Positions 52,209-61,874 of a stretch of 64,000 bases of DNA are shown one piece after another (within the stretch, counting starts at the first letter, position 1; every line of letters starts with the position of its first letter). The notes beneath the pieces are model-generated. The model saw nothing but the letters and a program-made list of their open reading frames with translations. It did not search any database and had not been told where the DNA came from. A program made the position numbers and the translations under genes. Source of the DNA: Candidatus Epilinea brevis (GTDB taxonomy: Bacteria > Chloroflexota > Anaerolineae > Epilineales > Epilineaceae); NCBI GenBank assembly GCA_016710785.1, contig JADJUE010000002.1:248001-312000 (forward strand), given 5' to 3'.

Positions 52209-54809
52209 ATGACCGCGCTCCTGATCGCCATCATTCCTGTTGTGGCCACCGTGGCCGTCTTCATGCTGGCCGGCCAGCCGCTGGGGCCGGACGGCAATCT
52301 CATACCCAGCCGGCGCGGGCGCGGGCACGCGCTCCTGCTCTACGTCTTCCACCTGCGCTACCAGCTGCTGATCACCTTCGTGCTCCTGGGGCTGCCCGCC
52401 TGGGGCGGCATGGCTACCGGGTCGGTGGGCAACTGGATGGTGATCGAAGCCGCCGACATCTTCTTGATGGTCGGCGTGGCCGAGCTGGCGGCGGCCGCGG
52501 CGGTTTACGCCTGGTGGCTGGCTGTCGTGGGCCTGCCGGAGCGCCAGGGCTTGCCTCCGCTGGCCATCGCCCCCTGGGCGACGCGGCTCCTGGACCACTT
52601 GGGTCGTCCCCTGCGGCATTCCCTGCGCTATCTGGAGCGTCCCGTGGATCGCCTGGCCCTGGGTGCGGCCATGGCGGCCGGCATCTACTACAGCGCCGCG
52701 GCCACGCTCTCACAGTCCGACGCCCGCGCGGAGCGCCTGCTGGTGAGCCTGATCTCCGTCGGCATCGCCCTGATCATCTGGTTGGTGATCTACTGGCTGG
52801 CGCCCCATCTTCGGTCGCTCATCGTCGGCCTGGCCACACAGATCGACGAGCGCTTTCCAAAGGGCAGGGGGCTGCGGCATTGGCTGCGGCGCGTCCTAGG
52901 CCCAGGCTTCGGATTGGAGGAAGGCGAGGAGGCGTCTGCGCCGGAGTCCGCGGGCGCCGGATCCACTCAGCCGCTACGCGTTCTCGACCACGGCTGGATG
53001 TTCGCCCGGGTTGCCCTGGGCCTCTTCATGTATATCGCTCTGTACTTTTCCTTCGCTCCTGACGTTGCCGGAGTTCTTGACGGTTGCCGCCCCGTCGCCA
53101 CCGTCGGCTGGACCGTCTGCTTTCCGGCCGTGGCCTACGTCCTCCTCCTGGGCAGCGTCCTGGGCCTGCTGCTCTGCTTCCTGGCCTTCCTGTTCGACTA
53201 CGTGCGCGCTCCGGTGCTGCTGGGGCTGGCCCTGCTCTTGGCCCTCAGCTTCCGCTGGTCGGACATCGACCACCATTACCCGGTCATCGCCCGCCCGGCG
53301 GCTGACATCCCGGCCGAGGGACTGTCGCTGCAGGGGGTTCTGCGCGCCCGCGTCTCCGCGTCGCCGGTCAAGGGCGCCGGCAGCCGCCTGGTGGTGGTGG
53401 CTGCCGCCGGCGGTGGCATCGCGGCCGCCGGCTGGACCACCACGGTCATGGGCGGGTTGGACGAGGTCACCCAGGGCGTCTTCGGAGACCGGCTGGCGGC
53501 CGTCAGCTCGGTGTCCGGCGGCAGCTTCGGCGCCGCGCTCTTCATCGACGACCACCTGCAGCGACCACCGGCCTCCGGCGGCTGGCAAGGGCGGCGGGAG
53601 CGGATCTTCGACTGGGCCACCGCCAACAGCCTGCGCCCCGCCTTCTGGGGGATGGTCTTTCCGGACCTCCTTCGTCTCTTCCGTCCGGGCTTCGCGGTCA
53701 TGGAGTGGATCGATGGCCCCAAGGCGCGCATCCAGGACCGTTCCTGGGCCATGGAGGAGAGCTGGCGGCGGCGCATCGGCCGCGATCGGCCGGTAGGCTG
53801 GACGCCGCCCAGTCTGGCCGAGGTCGGTCGCGCGGCCGCCGAGGGGCGGGTGGCCGCGCCGATCATCAACGCCATGCTGGTGGAGAACGGCGTACCTTAT
53901 GCGCTGACACCCTTGGCCCTGCCGGAGCATCTGCGCGCGGTTCGACCCGACGCGCCCTGCCCCTTCATCAGCATCGCCGCCGCCCTGCCGGAGCGGGACC
54001 TGAGCATCTTCACCGCCGCCCGCCTCTCCGCAACCTTCCCCTACGTCACGCCCATGTCGCGCCCTGTGGATCTGGCTTCGCCTCTGGACGGCGGGGACCT
54101 TCCGCTGCCGCCGCATGCCGCGAACCGCTGCGGCGAGCAGGCTGCCCGGGCCCATGTGGGCGACGGGGGCTACTTCGACAACTTCGGCGTGGCCGCGCTC
54201 AGCGCCTGGATGGACGACGCCTTCAGCGGCGGTACCTTGCCGGCCGATCTGCAGGTGTTGTGGCTCAATGTCTACTGGGAGGAGCCGGAGTCCACGCAGT
54301 TCTCACCGCTCTCCGGCGCCCAGGTGGCCTCTCAAGGCCCGCTCAGCGGACTGGTCAACGCGCGCGGCTCCACCCAGCGCACCCGCAACCGGGCGGCGCT
54401 GGCGGCCCTGGCCGAAAAGTGGAACCGGCGGGATTGCGCCGGCTGCCCCGACGTTGAGCGCCTTCAGGTGCGGGATCTCGTGCTCAGCGAGTCCCTGCCC
54501 CTCAACTGGCAGCTGGGGCAGCGCGACAAGGACTTGATCAGCCGCCAGTGGGCCGACAGCCTGACCGCGGCCGTCGAAGTCGACGGCCCGCCGCTCATGC
54601 TCTGCCCCAACGCCGCCGAAGCCTGGGATACGGACACCGGACCCGGTGGGCAACTGCTGGCCCCAGGCCTCCACGAGCTGCCGGACGAAAGTCCCGACAG
54701 CCTTGCCACCAGGGCCCGCGTGCTGATGCAGAACGCATTGACGATCCGGGCAGTACACGCCTACCTGTGCCTGCCGGCGGCGGATGGCGCTCCGGTCACG
54801 CCGCCATGA
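52209..54809 (+). CDS. Patatin-like phospholipase with N-terminal membrane domain
   Basis: 866 residues. The first about 400 form six to eight membrane spans. The C-terminal half is patatin-like: oxyanion loop AAAGGGIAAAGW, nucleophile VSSVSGGSFG and catalytic Asp in GDGGYFDNFGV (DGG). The Ser elbow reads S-x-S-G-G instead of the textbook GxSxG, seen in some bacterial PNPLA groups. It probably acts on membrane lipids. AAGGTG precedes the ATG at 52209. Its 3' end overlaps the convergent IMPACT-family gene by 49 bases. Confidence 0.84.
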   Translation: MTALLIAIIPVVATVAVFMLAGQPLGPDGNLIPSRRGRGHALLLYVFHLRYQLLITFVLLGLPAWGGMATGSVGNWMVIEAADIFLMVGVAELAAAAAVYAWWLAVVGLPERQGLPPLAIAPWATRLLDHLGRPLRHSLRYLERPVDRLALGAAMAAGIYYSAAATLSQSDARAERLLVSLISVGIALIIWLVIYWLAPHLRSLIVGLATQIDERFPKGRGLRHWLRRVLGPGFGLEEGEEASAPESAGAGSTQPLRVLDHGWMFARVALGLFMYIALYFSFAPDVAGVLDGCRPVATVGWTVCFPAVAYVLLLGSVLGLLLCFLAFLFDYVRAPVLLGLALLLALSFRWSDIDHHYPVIARPAADIPAEGLSLQGVLRARVSASPVKGAGSRLVVVAAAGGGIAAAGWTTTVMGGLDEVTQGVFGDRLAAVSSVSGGSFGAALFIDDHLQRPPASGGWQGRRERIFDWATANSLRPAFWGMVFPDLLRLFRPGFAVMEWIDGPKARIQDRSWAMEESWRRRIGRDRPVGWTPPSLAEVGRAAAEGRVAAPIINAMLVENGVPYALTPLALPEHLRAVRPDAPCPFISIAAALPERDLSIFTAARLSATFPYVTPMSRPVDLASPLDGGDLPLPPHAANRCGEQAARAHVGDGGYFDNFGVAALSAWMDDAFSGGTLPADLQVLWLNVYWEEPESTQFSPLSGAQVASQGPLSGLVNARGSTQRTRNRAALAALAEKWNRRDCAGCPDVERLQVRDLVLSESLPLNWQLGQRDKDLISRQWADSLTAAVEVDGPPLMLCPNAAEAWDTDTGPGGQLLAPGLHELPDESPDSLATRARVLMQNALTIRAVHAYLCLPAADGAPVTPP

Positions 54810-55411
54810 ACGGTGATCCGCGCCTGTCCTGCCGTGGCTTCGCGCAGGGCGTCGGCCAAGGCATCGGCGCGGTCGGCGGCGGTCTGCATCTCCACGGTGA
54901 CCTGGGCACCGAAGTCCTCCGAGAGCAGCTCTGCCCCCATGGTGTCCATCAGGCGTCGTACGGGTTCATAGGCGCTGTAGCTCAGCAGCAGGGACAACCG
55001 ACGCTTCTCCTCGTGCCAGCCTCGCGGCAGTTCCGCCAACACGGTCTGGGCCGCCTGGGTATAGGCCCGCACCAGGCCGCCGGTGCCCAGCTTGGCGCCG
55101 CCGAAATAGCGGACGGTGACCAGGCAGACATCGCCTAGCCCCGAGCCGGTCAGCACGGCCATGGTGGGCCGGCCGGCAGTGCCCGGCGGCTCGCCGTCAT
55201 CGCCCATGCCTTCGGTCAGGCTGGCGCCGTGGCCCACGCGGAAGGCGTGCACATGGTGGGTGGCGGCGGGATGGGCGGCGCGCATTTCCTGCAAAAGGGC
55301 GCGGGCGGTGGCCAGGTCCGGCGCCAGGTCGGCGACGGCGATGAAGCGCGAGCGCAGCACCACGGACACCGTCTGGTGGCGGGCGGCGGGGATGGGGTAG
55401 CGGGCGGCCAT
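54761..55411 (-). CDS. IMPACT/YigZ family protein
   Basis: 216 residues. The N-terminal domain has the family motif HHVHAFRVG, GDDGEPPGTAGRP and VTVRYFGGAKLGTGGLVRAY; the C-terminal ferredoxin-like domain follows. Bacterial YigZ is of unclear function, linked to proline peptides or translation. The ATG at 55411 begins the conserved part. A TATCAT box ten bases upstream suggests a nearly leaderless transcript. Confidence 0.92.
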   Translation of the reverse strand: MAARYPIPAARHQTVSVVLRSRFIAVADLAPDLATARALLQEMRAAHPAATHHVHAFRVGHGASLTEGMGDDGEPPGTAGRPTMAVLTGSGLGDVCLVTVRYFGGAKLGTGGLVRAYTQAAQTVLAELPRGWHEEKRRLSLLLSYSAYEPVRRLMDTMGAELLSEDFGAQVTVEMQTAADRADALADALREATAGQARITVHGGVTGAPSAAGRHR

Positions 55412-55482
55412 GGCGCGGATGATGATACGGCGCGATCCTGTCGCCAAGTCGGCGCCCGGCGCCGTAGCGCGCCGCTGGGTCA

Positions 55483-55491
55483 TGGTATGAT
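55483..55491 (+). promoter_or_regulatory. Extended -10 element upstream of recN
   Basis: TGG followed by TATGAT (55486-55491), 125 bases before the recN start, divergent from the IMPACT gene. Confidence 0.4.
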
Positions 55492-55616
55492 GACGACTGC
55501 GGCGCGCCGGCCGGGATTTGACCCCAGCGGCGGAGCCCGGCTAGCATTGCTTCGCACATCTGTTCGTATCAACAGGCGCTCCGGCGCCTCGCGATCCCGA
55601 GGCAGCTCAGGCCATC

Positions 55617-57476
55617 ATGCTCCTGGATCTAGACATCCGTGACCTGGCCATCATCGACCACTTGTCCCTGGGCCTGGGACCCGGCTTCAACGTCATCACC
55701 GGCGAGACCGGTGCCGGCAAGTCCATCGTCATCGACGCCGTAGGTCTCTTGCTGGGGCAACGGGCCGACGCTTCGGTGGTCCGCGCCGGGGCCGGCCGAG
55801 CCCTGGTTTCCGGCACCTTTGACCCGGCCGCGGCACGTGAGCCCATCGAGGCGATCCTGGCCACCTATGGTGTGCAGCTGGAGCCGGACGAGGTGCTCAT
55901 CCTGGGCCGCGAGGTTCACGCCGCCGGCCGCTCCCTGGCCAGGGTCAATGGTCGCCCGGTGCCGGTCAAGGCCTTGGCCGATATCGGTTGCCTTTTGGTG
56001 GACATCCACGGCCAGTCGGATGCGGCCAGCTTGATGCGTGAGGCGGAGCATCTGGGGCTCCTGGACCGCTATGCGCGTGTGGAAGACCGGCGCGGTCAGT
56101 TGGCGGTCCAGGTGGCGGCCCTGCGCGAGGTGGATCGGGAACTGGCGAGCCTGGCCGAGGACGAGGCCAGCCTCAAACGGAGAGCGGAGCTGTTGTCCTA
56201 CGCGGTGGAGGAAATCGCCGCCGCCGGGTTGCGGCCCGAAGAGGATGCCGAGTTGCTGACGGAGCGGGTGCGGCAGGCCAATGGCGCTCGCCTGGCGCAA
56301 CTGACCCTGCAGGCCATCGCCGCGCTGCGCGGTGGGTTGGGCGAGGAGCTGGAGGGCGCGGAGCGCAGCGGGCTGGACCTGGTGGCGATGGCCGAAGCCG
56401 CGGTGGGGGACCTGGCGCGCATCGACACCGAGGCCGCGGGTATGGCCGAGCAGGCGGCGGCTTTGGCCGAAGGCCTGCGGGAGCTGGCCGTCGGTCTGCG
56501 GGCCTACCAGGAGCGGCTGGACTTCAGCCCCCGGCGCCTTGAGGCGGTGGAAGAGCGCCTGGCCCTGATCGGCGCCTTGAAGCGCAAGTACAATGCCGTG
56601 GACATCCCTGCCCTGTTGGCCCACGCCGAACGGGCGGCACTGGAGATCGACGGCATCCAGCATGCGGACGAGCGGGCTGCGCTGCTGCGCCGGGATCGGG
56701 AAGCCTTGCAGGGCGTGATCGGCACCCTGGCGGGGCAGTTGTCCGGATTTCGTCAAGCGGCGGCCGAGCGGCTGGCGCGAGCGGTCGAGGGGGAGATGGG
56801 CGCGCTCAGCCTGTCCGGCGGCCGCTTCGCCGTCGGCTTCGGGCGCCGCGAAGAGCTGTCGGGTATCAGGGTGGCGGCTCCCGGCTTTGACCCGGCTGCA
56901 CGTTACACCTGCGATGAAACCGGTGCCGACAAGGTGGCCTTCCAGGTCTCCTTGAACCCGGGTGAGCCGCTGCGCCCCTTGGCCAAAGTGGCTTCGGGCG
57001 GCGAGGCGGCCCGGCTGATGCTGGCGCTGAAAGGCATCCTGAGCGCCGCGGACCGCGTGCCCACGCTCATCTTCGACGAGATCGACGCCGGGATCGGCGG
57101 CCGAGTGGGCGCGGTGGTGGGCGAGAAGCTGTGGGGGGCTGACCGCGCTGGGAAGCCTGGCGGCGGGGCTGCGTCCCGCTTCGGCCGCGCTGCGACGGCC
57201 GCCGAAGGGGCAGAGGCAGCCGACCATCAAGCCATCGACCACCAGGTGATCTGCGTCACCCATCTTCCCCAGGTGGCGGCCTACGGCGACAGCCACTTCC
57301 GCGTGGCCAAGGCGGTGGAGGACGGTCGTACCCGCACCTTGATCGCCGAGCTGGACGCCGGTGGACGCGTCGAAGAGCTGGCCCAGATGCTGGGCGCGAC
57401 CACCAGCATCGCGCGCGAGAACGCCCTGCAGCTGTTGCAGCAGGCGCGGCAATGGAAGACGGCCGAAGGCCGATAG
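55617..57476 (+). CDS. recN: DNA repair protein RecN
   Basis: 619 residues. SMC-like ATPase: Walker A GETGAGKS (29-36), DIHGQSDAASLM, long coiled coils (about 150-370), signature SGGEAARLMLALK and Walker B TLIFDEIDAGIGGRVG, then CVTHLPQVAAYGD. RecN binds DNA ends in double-strand break repair. A Gly/Ala-rich insertion of about 35 residues (after VGEKLWG, near residues 505-540) separates Walker B from the switch region. Confidence 0.95.
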   Translation: MLLDLDIRDLAIIDHLSLGLGPGFNVITGETGAGKSIVIDAVGLLLGQRADASVVRAGAGRALVSGTFDPAAAREPIEAILATYGVQLEPDEVLILGREVHAAGRSLARVNGRPVPVKALADIGCLLVDIHGQSDAASLMREAEHLGLLDRYARVEDRRGQLAVQVAALREVDRELASLAEDEASLKRRAELLSYAVEEIAAAGLRPEEDAELLTERVRQANGARLAQLTLQAIAALRGGLGEELEGAERSGLDLVAMAEAAVGDLARIDTEAAGMAEQAAALAEGLRELAVGLRAYQERLDFSPRRLEAVEERLALIGALKRKYNAVDIPALLAHAERAALEIDGIQHADERAALLRRDREALQGVIGTLAGQLSGFRQAAAERLARAVEGEMGALSLSGGRFAVGFGRREELSGIRVAAPGFDPAARYTCDETGADKVAFQVSLNPGEPLRPLAKVASGGEAARLMLALKGILSAADRVPTLIFDEIDAGIGGRVGAVVGEKLWGADRAGKPGGGAASRFGRAATAAEGAEAADHQAIDHQVICVTHLPQVAAYGDSHFRVAKAVEDGRTRTLIAELDAGGRVEELAQMLGATTSIARENALQLLQQARQWKTAEGR

Positions 57477-57515
57477 CGGTCGCCACAGCCGCGAGCCTCC
57501 CCAGGCGCCATCCCC

Positions 57516-58835
57516 TCAGCCCAGGGCAACGCCATGGGCTGTCGTCGCCGTCAGCATCCCCCGAGCCAGATCCAGCGCCGCCAGCGCCGCCCGGCGCGGT
57601 CCATGCGCCGGCGGTCCGCCATGCCGGCCGCTGCTTCCGCGCTCGGCACCCGGGAGCTGGACCCAGACCAGGATCTCCCGGCTGACCGGATCCGGTAGCA
57701 GGGAGGCGGCGATGACCGCCTCGACGCCCAGCTCGTTGGCAAGGCCGCGCTGGCCGTCGCCAGGGCGCCCGGGTTAGGCCGGCCGGCAGTACGCGCGCCT
57801 GGACCCAGGTGCCTGGCGCCCCCGGGGCAAGGGCCAGCTCGCCGGCCAGCTCCCCGCCCAGGCCGGCTTCCAGCACCGCCAGACGCCAGCCGCGCGCCGC
57901 CAGACCGGCGACGACGACCCCCGCCAGGGTCTCCTCGTCAGCGCCGAAGATCCACGCTCCCAGCCGGGCGCGGACCTTCGCCTCGACCGGCGCCACCAGG
58001 GCCGCCGCCGCCGCGCTGTCCGCCCAGCCGGTGATGCGCACGTCCACCTGCCCGGCATGGGCTGCCAGTCCCACCGCGGGGCTGACCAGGGATTCCAGAT
58101 CGCGGATGCGCTCGTCGATGGCCGATTCACCCGCGCCGGCCGTGTGCAGCACCCTCAGGCAGCGGGCGCCGCGGAGGCCGAAGCGCTCCTTCAGCCAAGG
58201 CAGGATGGCATCCGCCAGGAGCGTCTGCATCTCGCGTGGTACGCCCGGCAGGCTGATGATCACCGCATGCCCCAGGTCCACGATGAAGGACGGGGCCGTG
58301 CCCACCGGGTTCTCCACCGCGATCGCTCCCGCCGGTACGTAGGCCTGCTGGCGGTTGTTCTCCGGCGGATGCGCCCGAAGGCGCGGAAGCGGGCCTTCAC
58401 CTGCGCCCAGAGCTCGGGGCGGAACTCCAGCGCACGCCCCGTGGCGCGGGCCACCGCTTCCCGGGTGGGGTCGTCCTGGGTAGGCCCCAGGCCGCCCGTG
58501 GTCAGGACGATGGGCGCGCGGCCCGCCGCGGCCGCCACCTCAGCGGCGATGACCGCCACGTCGTCGGCCACCGACACCTTGCGGCGCAAGGGGATGCCCG
58601 CCGCCCCCAGGGCGCGGGCCACATGCGCGGCGTTGGTGTCCACGGTCTCTCCCAGGAGCAGCTCGCTGCCGATCGTGATCAGCTCGGCGAAGGTGGAGGT
58701 CGGGACTGCGGAAGACGGGACAATGGCTGCCGGCTCGGCGGCAGGCCGGAGACGTTGTGGTTTCAAGGGGATGCCTGCCTTCAGCGCTTCGCTTGGACTG
58801 CCCGGCTGCCTGTGACATTTATAGCGCAGCCGCAT
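57516..58835 (-). pseudogene. cinA: CinA-like protein, frameshifted at three places
   Basis: The N-terminal MoaB/CinA domain (AELITIGSELLLGETVDTNAAH, VLTTGGLGPTQDDPTREAVA) runs in one frame to about 58370. Then the text jumps frame into ENNRQQAY...AIAVENPVGTAPSF and IISLPGVPREM. Near 57770 two further single-base losses separate ARVLPAGL from NPGALATASAAL and from NELGVEAVIAASLLPDPVSRE, which continues to the true stop at 57516. CinA is a nicotinamide-nucleotide amidohydrolase linked to competence. The start codon is uncertain (ATG 58835 or internal). Three one-base deletions suggest either real decay or indel errors. Confidence 0.8.
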
Positions 58836-58855
58836 CCGACCTTCAGGAGGCGCCC

Positions 58856-59113
58856 ATGATCCCGCTCACCCCGAACACCAGCTTCCTTGAGGCCCAGGCG
58901 CGCACCGCCGCCGACACGCGCAGCATCGGAGCCGAGTTCCTGCGCCAGGTGCGCCGCGGCCCGCGGGCGACCGCCGTCCACGACTTCCGCGGACGGATGA
59001 GCCGCCTGCGACTGGCCGCCGTGGCCCTCAGCCTGATCCCGCTGCTGGAACTGGAACCGGCCGACGAGCGGGTGGGCGTCGTGCTGCCGCCCGGCCAGGG
59101 GGAGCCCTGGTGA
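58856..59113 (+). CDS. N-terminal fragment of acyl-CoA/ACP synthetase
   Basis: 85 codons beginning at ATG 58856 after AGGAGG. The text ends RVGVVLPPGQGEPW-stop. The next gene continues the same protein family directly (LALALDGRTAVNLNHTTGAAQL). One extra C after GAGCCC (near 59106) would join them. It should be treated as the first part of the gene at 59110-60507. Confidence 0.75.
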   Translation: MIPLTPNTSFLEAQARTAADTRSIGAEFLRQVRRGPRATAVHDFRGRMSRLRLAAVALSLIPLLELEPADERVGVVLPPGQGEPW

Positions 59114-60507
59114 ACCTGGCCCTGGCCTTGGACGGCCGCACCGCCGTCAACCTCAACCACACCACCGGCGCCGCGCAGCTGGCCCGCATGGGCCAGTTGG
59201 CCGGGCTCCGGACGGTCGTCAGCTCCCGCGTCTACCTGGAGCGCATCGGCGAGCCGCATCTGCCCGGGCGGGTGCTGCTGGCGGAGGACCTCATCCCCCG
59301 CCTGGACAAGAAGCGGGTGCTCTGGAACATGCTGCGCGTCCTCGCCTTGCCGCCCACCTGGATCGACAAGGGACGGGCGCAGCAGGCCTTCACCATCATC
59401 TTCTCCTCCGGCACCACCGGCGATCCCAAGGGGGTGCAGATCAGCCATCAGCAGCTGCTCTACAACTGCGACGCGGTGCGGGCGCATCTGGACCTCTATC
59501 CCGGACGGGACGTGGTGGTCAGCCCGCTCCCCTTGTTCCACAGCTTTGGGCTGATACCGGGCCTGTGGATGGGCCTGCTCGGCGGCCTGACGGTGGCCGG
59601 CCAGGCGGACCCGCGCGACGGCAAGATGCTGGGGGAGCTGATCCAGGCGGCGCAGGGCACCATCCTCATCAGCACGCCCACCTTCGTGCGCGGTTACATG
59701 CGGCGCTTCACGCTGGCGCAACTCAAGACCTTGCGCATCGCCGTGGTAGGCGCCGAGCGCTGCGGGGCAGAGCTGAAGGAGGAGTTCAAGGCGTCCTTCG
59801 GGACGGATCTGCTGGAGGGCTACGGCTGTACGGAGCTGAGCCCGGCGGTGGCGGTGAACACGCCGCAGGCCAGCCGTGACGGATCGGTGGGCCGGCCCCT
59901 GCCGGGCATCGAGATGATGACCATGGACCCCGAGACGGAGGCCCTCCTGCCGCCGGGGAAGGAAGGTCTGCTGGTGGCCCGAACGCCGGGGCGCATGCTG
60001 GGCTACCTGGATCGGCCGGACCTCACCGAGGCGGCCTTCGTGCACGGCGGCTACAACACCGGCGACATGGGCCATGTGGATGCCGACGGCTACGTGTTCA
60101 TCACCGGTCGCCTGGCGCGTTTCGCCAAGATGGCCGGTGAGATGGTTCCCCTGGACAATGTGGAGGCGGCGATGCAGGTCTGGCTGGCAGCCCAGTACCC
60201 GGAAGACGCCGGGCAGCTGGCGGTGGCCGCCGTGCCCTCCGCCCGCCGCGGAGAGCGTCTGGTGGTCCTGCACACCACCCTGCCCTGCACGCCGGAGCAG
60301 CTGCTGGCCGGCGTGGACGACCTGCCGGCACTCTTCAAACCGCGCGCCGCGGACTTCTACGAGGTGGTGGCCATCCCCGAGCTGGGCACGGGCAAGCGGG
60401 ACCTGGGCGGCATCAAGCGCCTGGCGGAGCAGGTGGCCGCGGCGGAGGAGAAGCCGGGGCTGCTGGAGCGCCTGCGCGGGATGGGCAAGGGGGATGATCG
60501 CTCATGA
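59110..60507 (+). CDS. AMP-binding acyl-CoA/acyl-ACP synthetase (Aas-like), main part
   Basis: 465 residues. It contains the AMP-binding motif FSSGTTGDPKGV, SPLPLFHSFGL, EGYGCTELSP, and YNTGDMGHVDADGYVFITGR with the final catalytic Lys region TGKRDLGGIKR. It resembles the synthetase half of Aas (2-acylglycerophosphoethanolamine acyltransferase) and activates fatty acids to acyl-adenylate for membrane lipid repair. The GTG start overlaps the upstream fragment's stop (GTGA); this looks like one gene split by a frameshift, although translational coupling cannot be excluded. No PlsC-type acyltransferase half is present. Confidence 0.85.
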   Translation: MNLALALDGRTAVNLNHTTGAAQLARMGQLAGLRTVVSSRVYLERIGEPHLPGRVLLAEDLIPRLDKKRVLWNMLRVLALPPTWIDKGRAQQAFTIIFSSGTTGDPKGVQISHQQLLYNCDAVRAHLDLYPGRDVVVSPLPLFHSFGLIPGLWMGLLGGLTVAGQADPRDGKMLGELIQAAQGTILISTPTFVRGYMRRFTLAQLKTLRIAVVGAERCGAELKEEFKASFGTDLLEGYGCTELSPAVAVNTPQASRDGSVGRPLPGIEMMTMDPETEALLPPGKEGLLVARTPGRMLGYLDRPDLTEAAFVHGGYNTGDMGHVDADGYVFITGRLARFAKMAGEMVPLDNVEAAMQVWLAAQYPEDAGQLAVAAVPSARRGERLVVLHTTLPCTPEQLLAGVDDLPALFKPRAADFYEVVAIPELGTGKRDLGGIKRLAEQVAAAEEKPGLLERLRGMGKGDDRS

Positions 60508-61166
60508 TCCCAGATCCTGCCTTCCATTTCTCCCCACATTCAAGGGCAGGCATTCCCACACCTGAGATCGTGACCCGCTGCTTCCTCAGCGCGACGCCGC
60601 TCGCTACCCAGGCCCTGGCCGCCGCCCTGGCGCCCTTGTTGCCGCCCGGCTGCCTGCTGCGCCTGGAGGGCGAGCTTGGGGCGGGCAAGACCACCTTCGT
60701 CCAGGGGCTGGCGCGGGGGCTGGGCGTCGCGGGACCCGTTCAGAGCCCGACCTTCACGCTGATCCGCGAGCATGCCGGCGGCGGCGCGATGGGGCTGGCG
60801 CACATGGACTTCTACCGGCTGTCCGGCGCGGTGGAGGCTCAGGACCTGGGACTGGACGCCTACCTTGACGGGGACGACCTGCTGGCCGTGGAATGGCCGG
60901 ACCGGGCGGGCGACGCCTTGCCGCGCAGGGGCCTGTCGATCGCCCTGGCGCCGGCGGCGGTGGACGGCGCGGCCGTGGCTGTTGCCGGCCGGATGGTCGC
61001 GGGCTCGCGCGGCCCGGACGATGATCCCTTGGACGAGCCGCCGCGCCTCATCCGCTTGTGGGCGTATGATGGGGCCACCGCCGCGGCGCTGGACACCCTG
61101 GCCAGGCCCGATGATCCCGGTCTGCGCGAGATCTGTTGTCCACCCGCAGGGGCCGATCATGACTGA
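60504..61166 (+). CDS. tsaE: tRNA t6A synthesis ATPase TsaE
   Basis: 220 residues. Walker A GELGAGKTT (56-64), SPTFTLIREH and HMDFYRL, then LAVEWPDRAGDALP as in YjeE/TsaE. It supports t6A37 modification with TsaB and TsaD. The ATG overlaps the previous stop, but the family usually begins about 20-25 residues later, so a GTG at 60570 is possible. The C-terminal extension (about 60 residues) is unusual. Confidence 0.92.
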   Translation: MIPDPAFHFSPHSRAGIPTPEIVTRCFLSATPLATQALAAALAPLLPPGCLLRLEGELGAGKTTFVQGLARGLGVAGPVQSPTFTLIREHAGGGAMGLAHMDFYRLSGAVEAQDLGLDAYLDGDDLLAVEWPDRAGDALPRRGLSIALAPAAVDGAAVAVAGRMVAGSRGPDDDPLDEPPRLIRLWAYDGATAAALDTLARPDDPGLREICCPPAGADHD

Positions 61167-61175
61167 GCGGCCGCG

Positions 61176-61874
61176 ATGAGCGCGCCCGCGTCCGGCCCCA
61201 TCCTGGCCCTGGACACCGCCACCGATCAGGCCTCGGTCGCCGTCGTCGACGGGGCGGGACGGGCCTTGGCCCTGCGGCAATGGGAGAGCCGCCGCCGGCA
61301 CACGGTGGAGCTGGCGCCCACGGTGCGGGAACTGCTGCTGGAAGCCGGCGTCACGGCGGCCGACCTGGCGGCAGTGGCTGTTGCCATCGGGCCGGGCTCT
61401 TATACCGGCCTGCGCATCGGCCTGGCCCTGGCCAAGGGCCTGTCGCTGGCCACCGGCTGCGCGGTGGTCGGCATCCCCACCTTGGACATCGTGGCGGCCG
61501 CCTGCTCGCCGCCCTTGGCCGACCGCGCGGATCCCCTGTGGGCCTTCCTGGCCGCCGGCCGGGGGCGCTTCATCGCCTGCCGCTATCCGCCGCCGAAGGC
61601 CGGCGCGGACAGCACTGGCGGCGCGCGCTCCGGCGATTGGCCGGACCCAGCGGCCACCCACGCCCAGTCGCCCGAGGCCATCCTGGAACTGGCAGCGGCA
61701 CCCGCCTGGGCCGCCGGGGAGTTGTCCGGGGAGCTGGCGGTAGCCTTGGCCGCCTTGGGCCTGCACGTCTTGCCGCTGCCACGCGACCCCCTGCTCCTGG
61801 CCCGTATGGCGCAGGCCCGTCTGGCCTCCGGATGGCGGAGCGACCCCGCTCTCGGCCCGGTCTATGCCTCCTGA
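61176..61874 (+). CDS. tsaB: tRNA t6A synthesis protein TsaB
   Basis: 232 residues. ASKHA fold: ILALDTATDQASVAVVD, then IGPGSYTGLRIGLALAKGL and VVGIPTLDIVA. TsaB is the partner of TsaD. Nine bases separate it from tsaE; the rimI start lies inside its 3' end. Confidence 0.93.
   Translation: MSAPASGPILALDTATDQASVAVVDGAGRALALRQWESRRRHTVELAPTVRELLLEAGVTAADLAAVAVAIGPGSYTGLRIGLALAKGLSLATGCAVVGIPTLDIVAAACSPPLADRADPLWAFLAAGRGRFIACRYPPPKAGADSTGGARSGDWPDPAATHAQSPEAILELAAAPAWAAGELSGELAVALAALGLHVLPLPRDPLLLARMAQARLASGWRSDPALGPVYAS

Noticed and set aside
55629..57452. 607-codon minus-strand frame over recN
   Set aside because: Antisense shadow; RecN motifs are on the plus strand.
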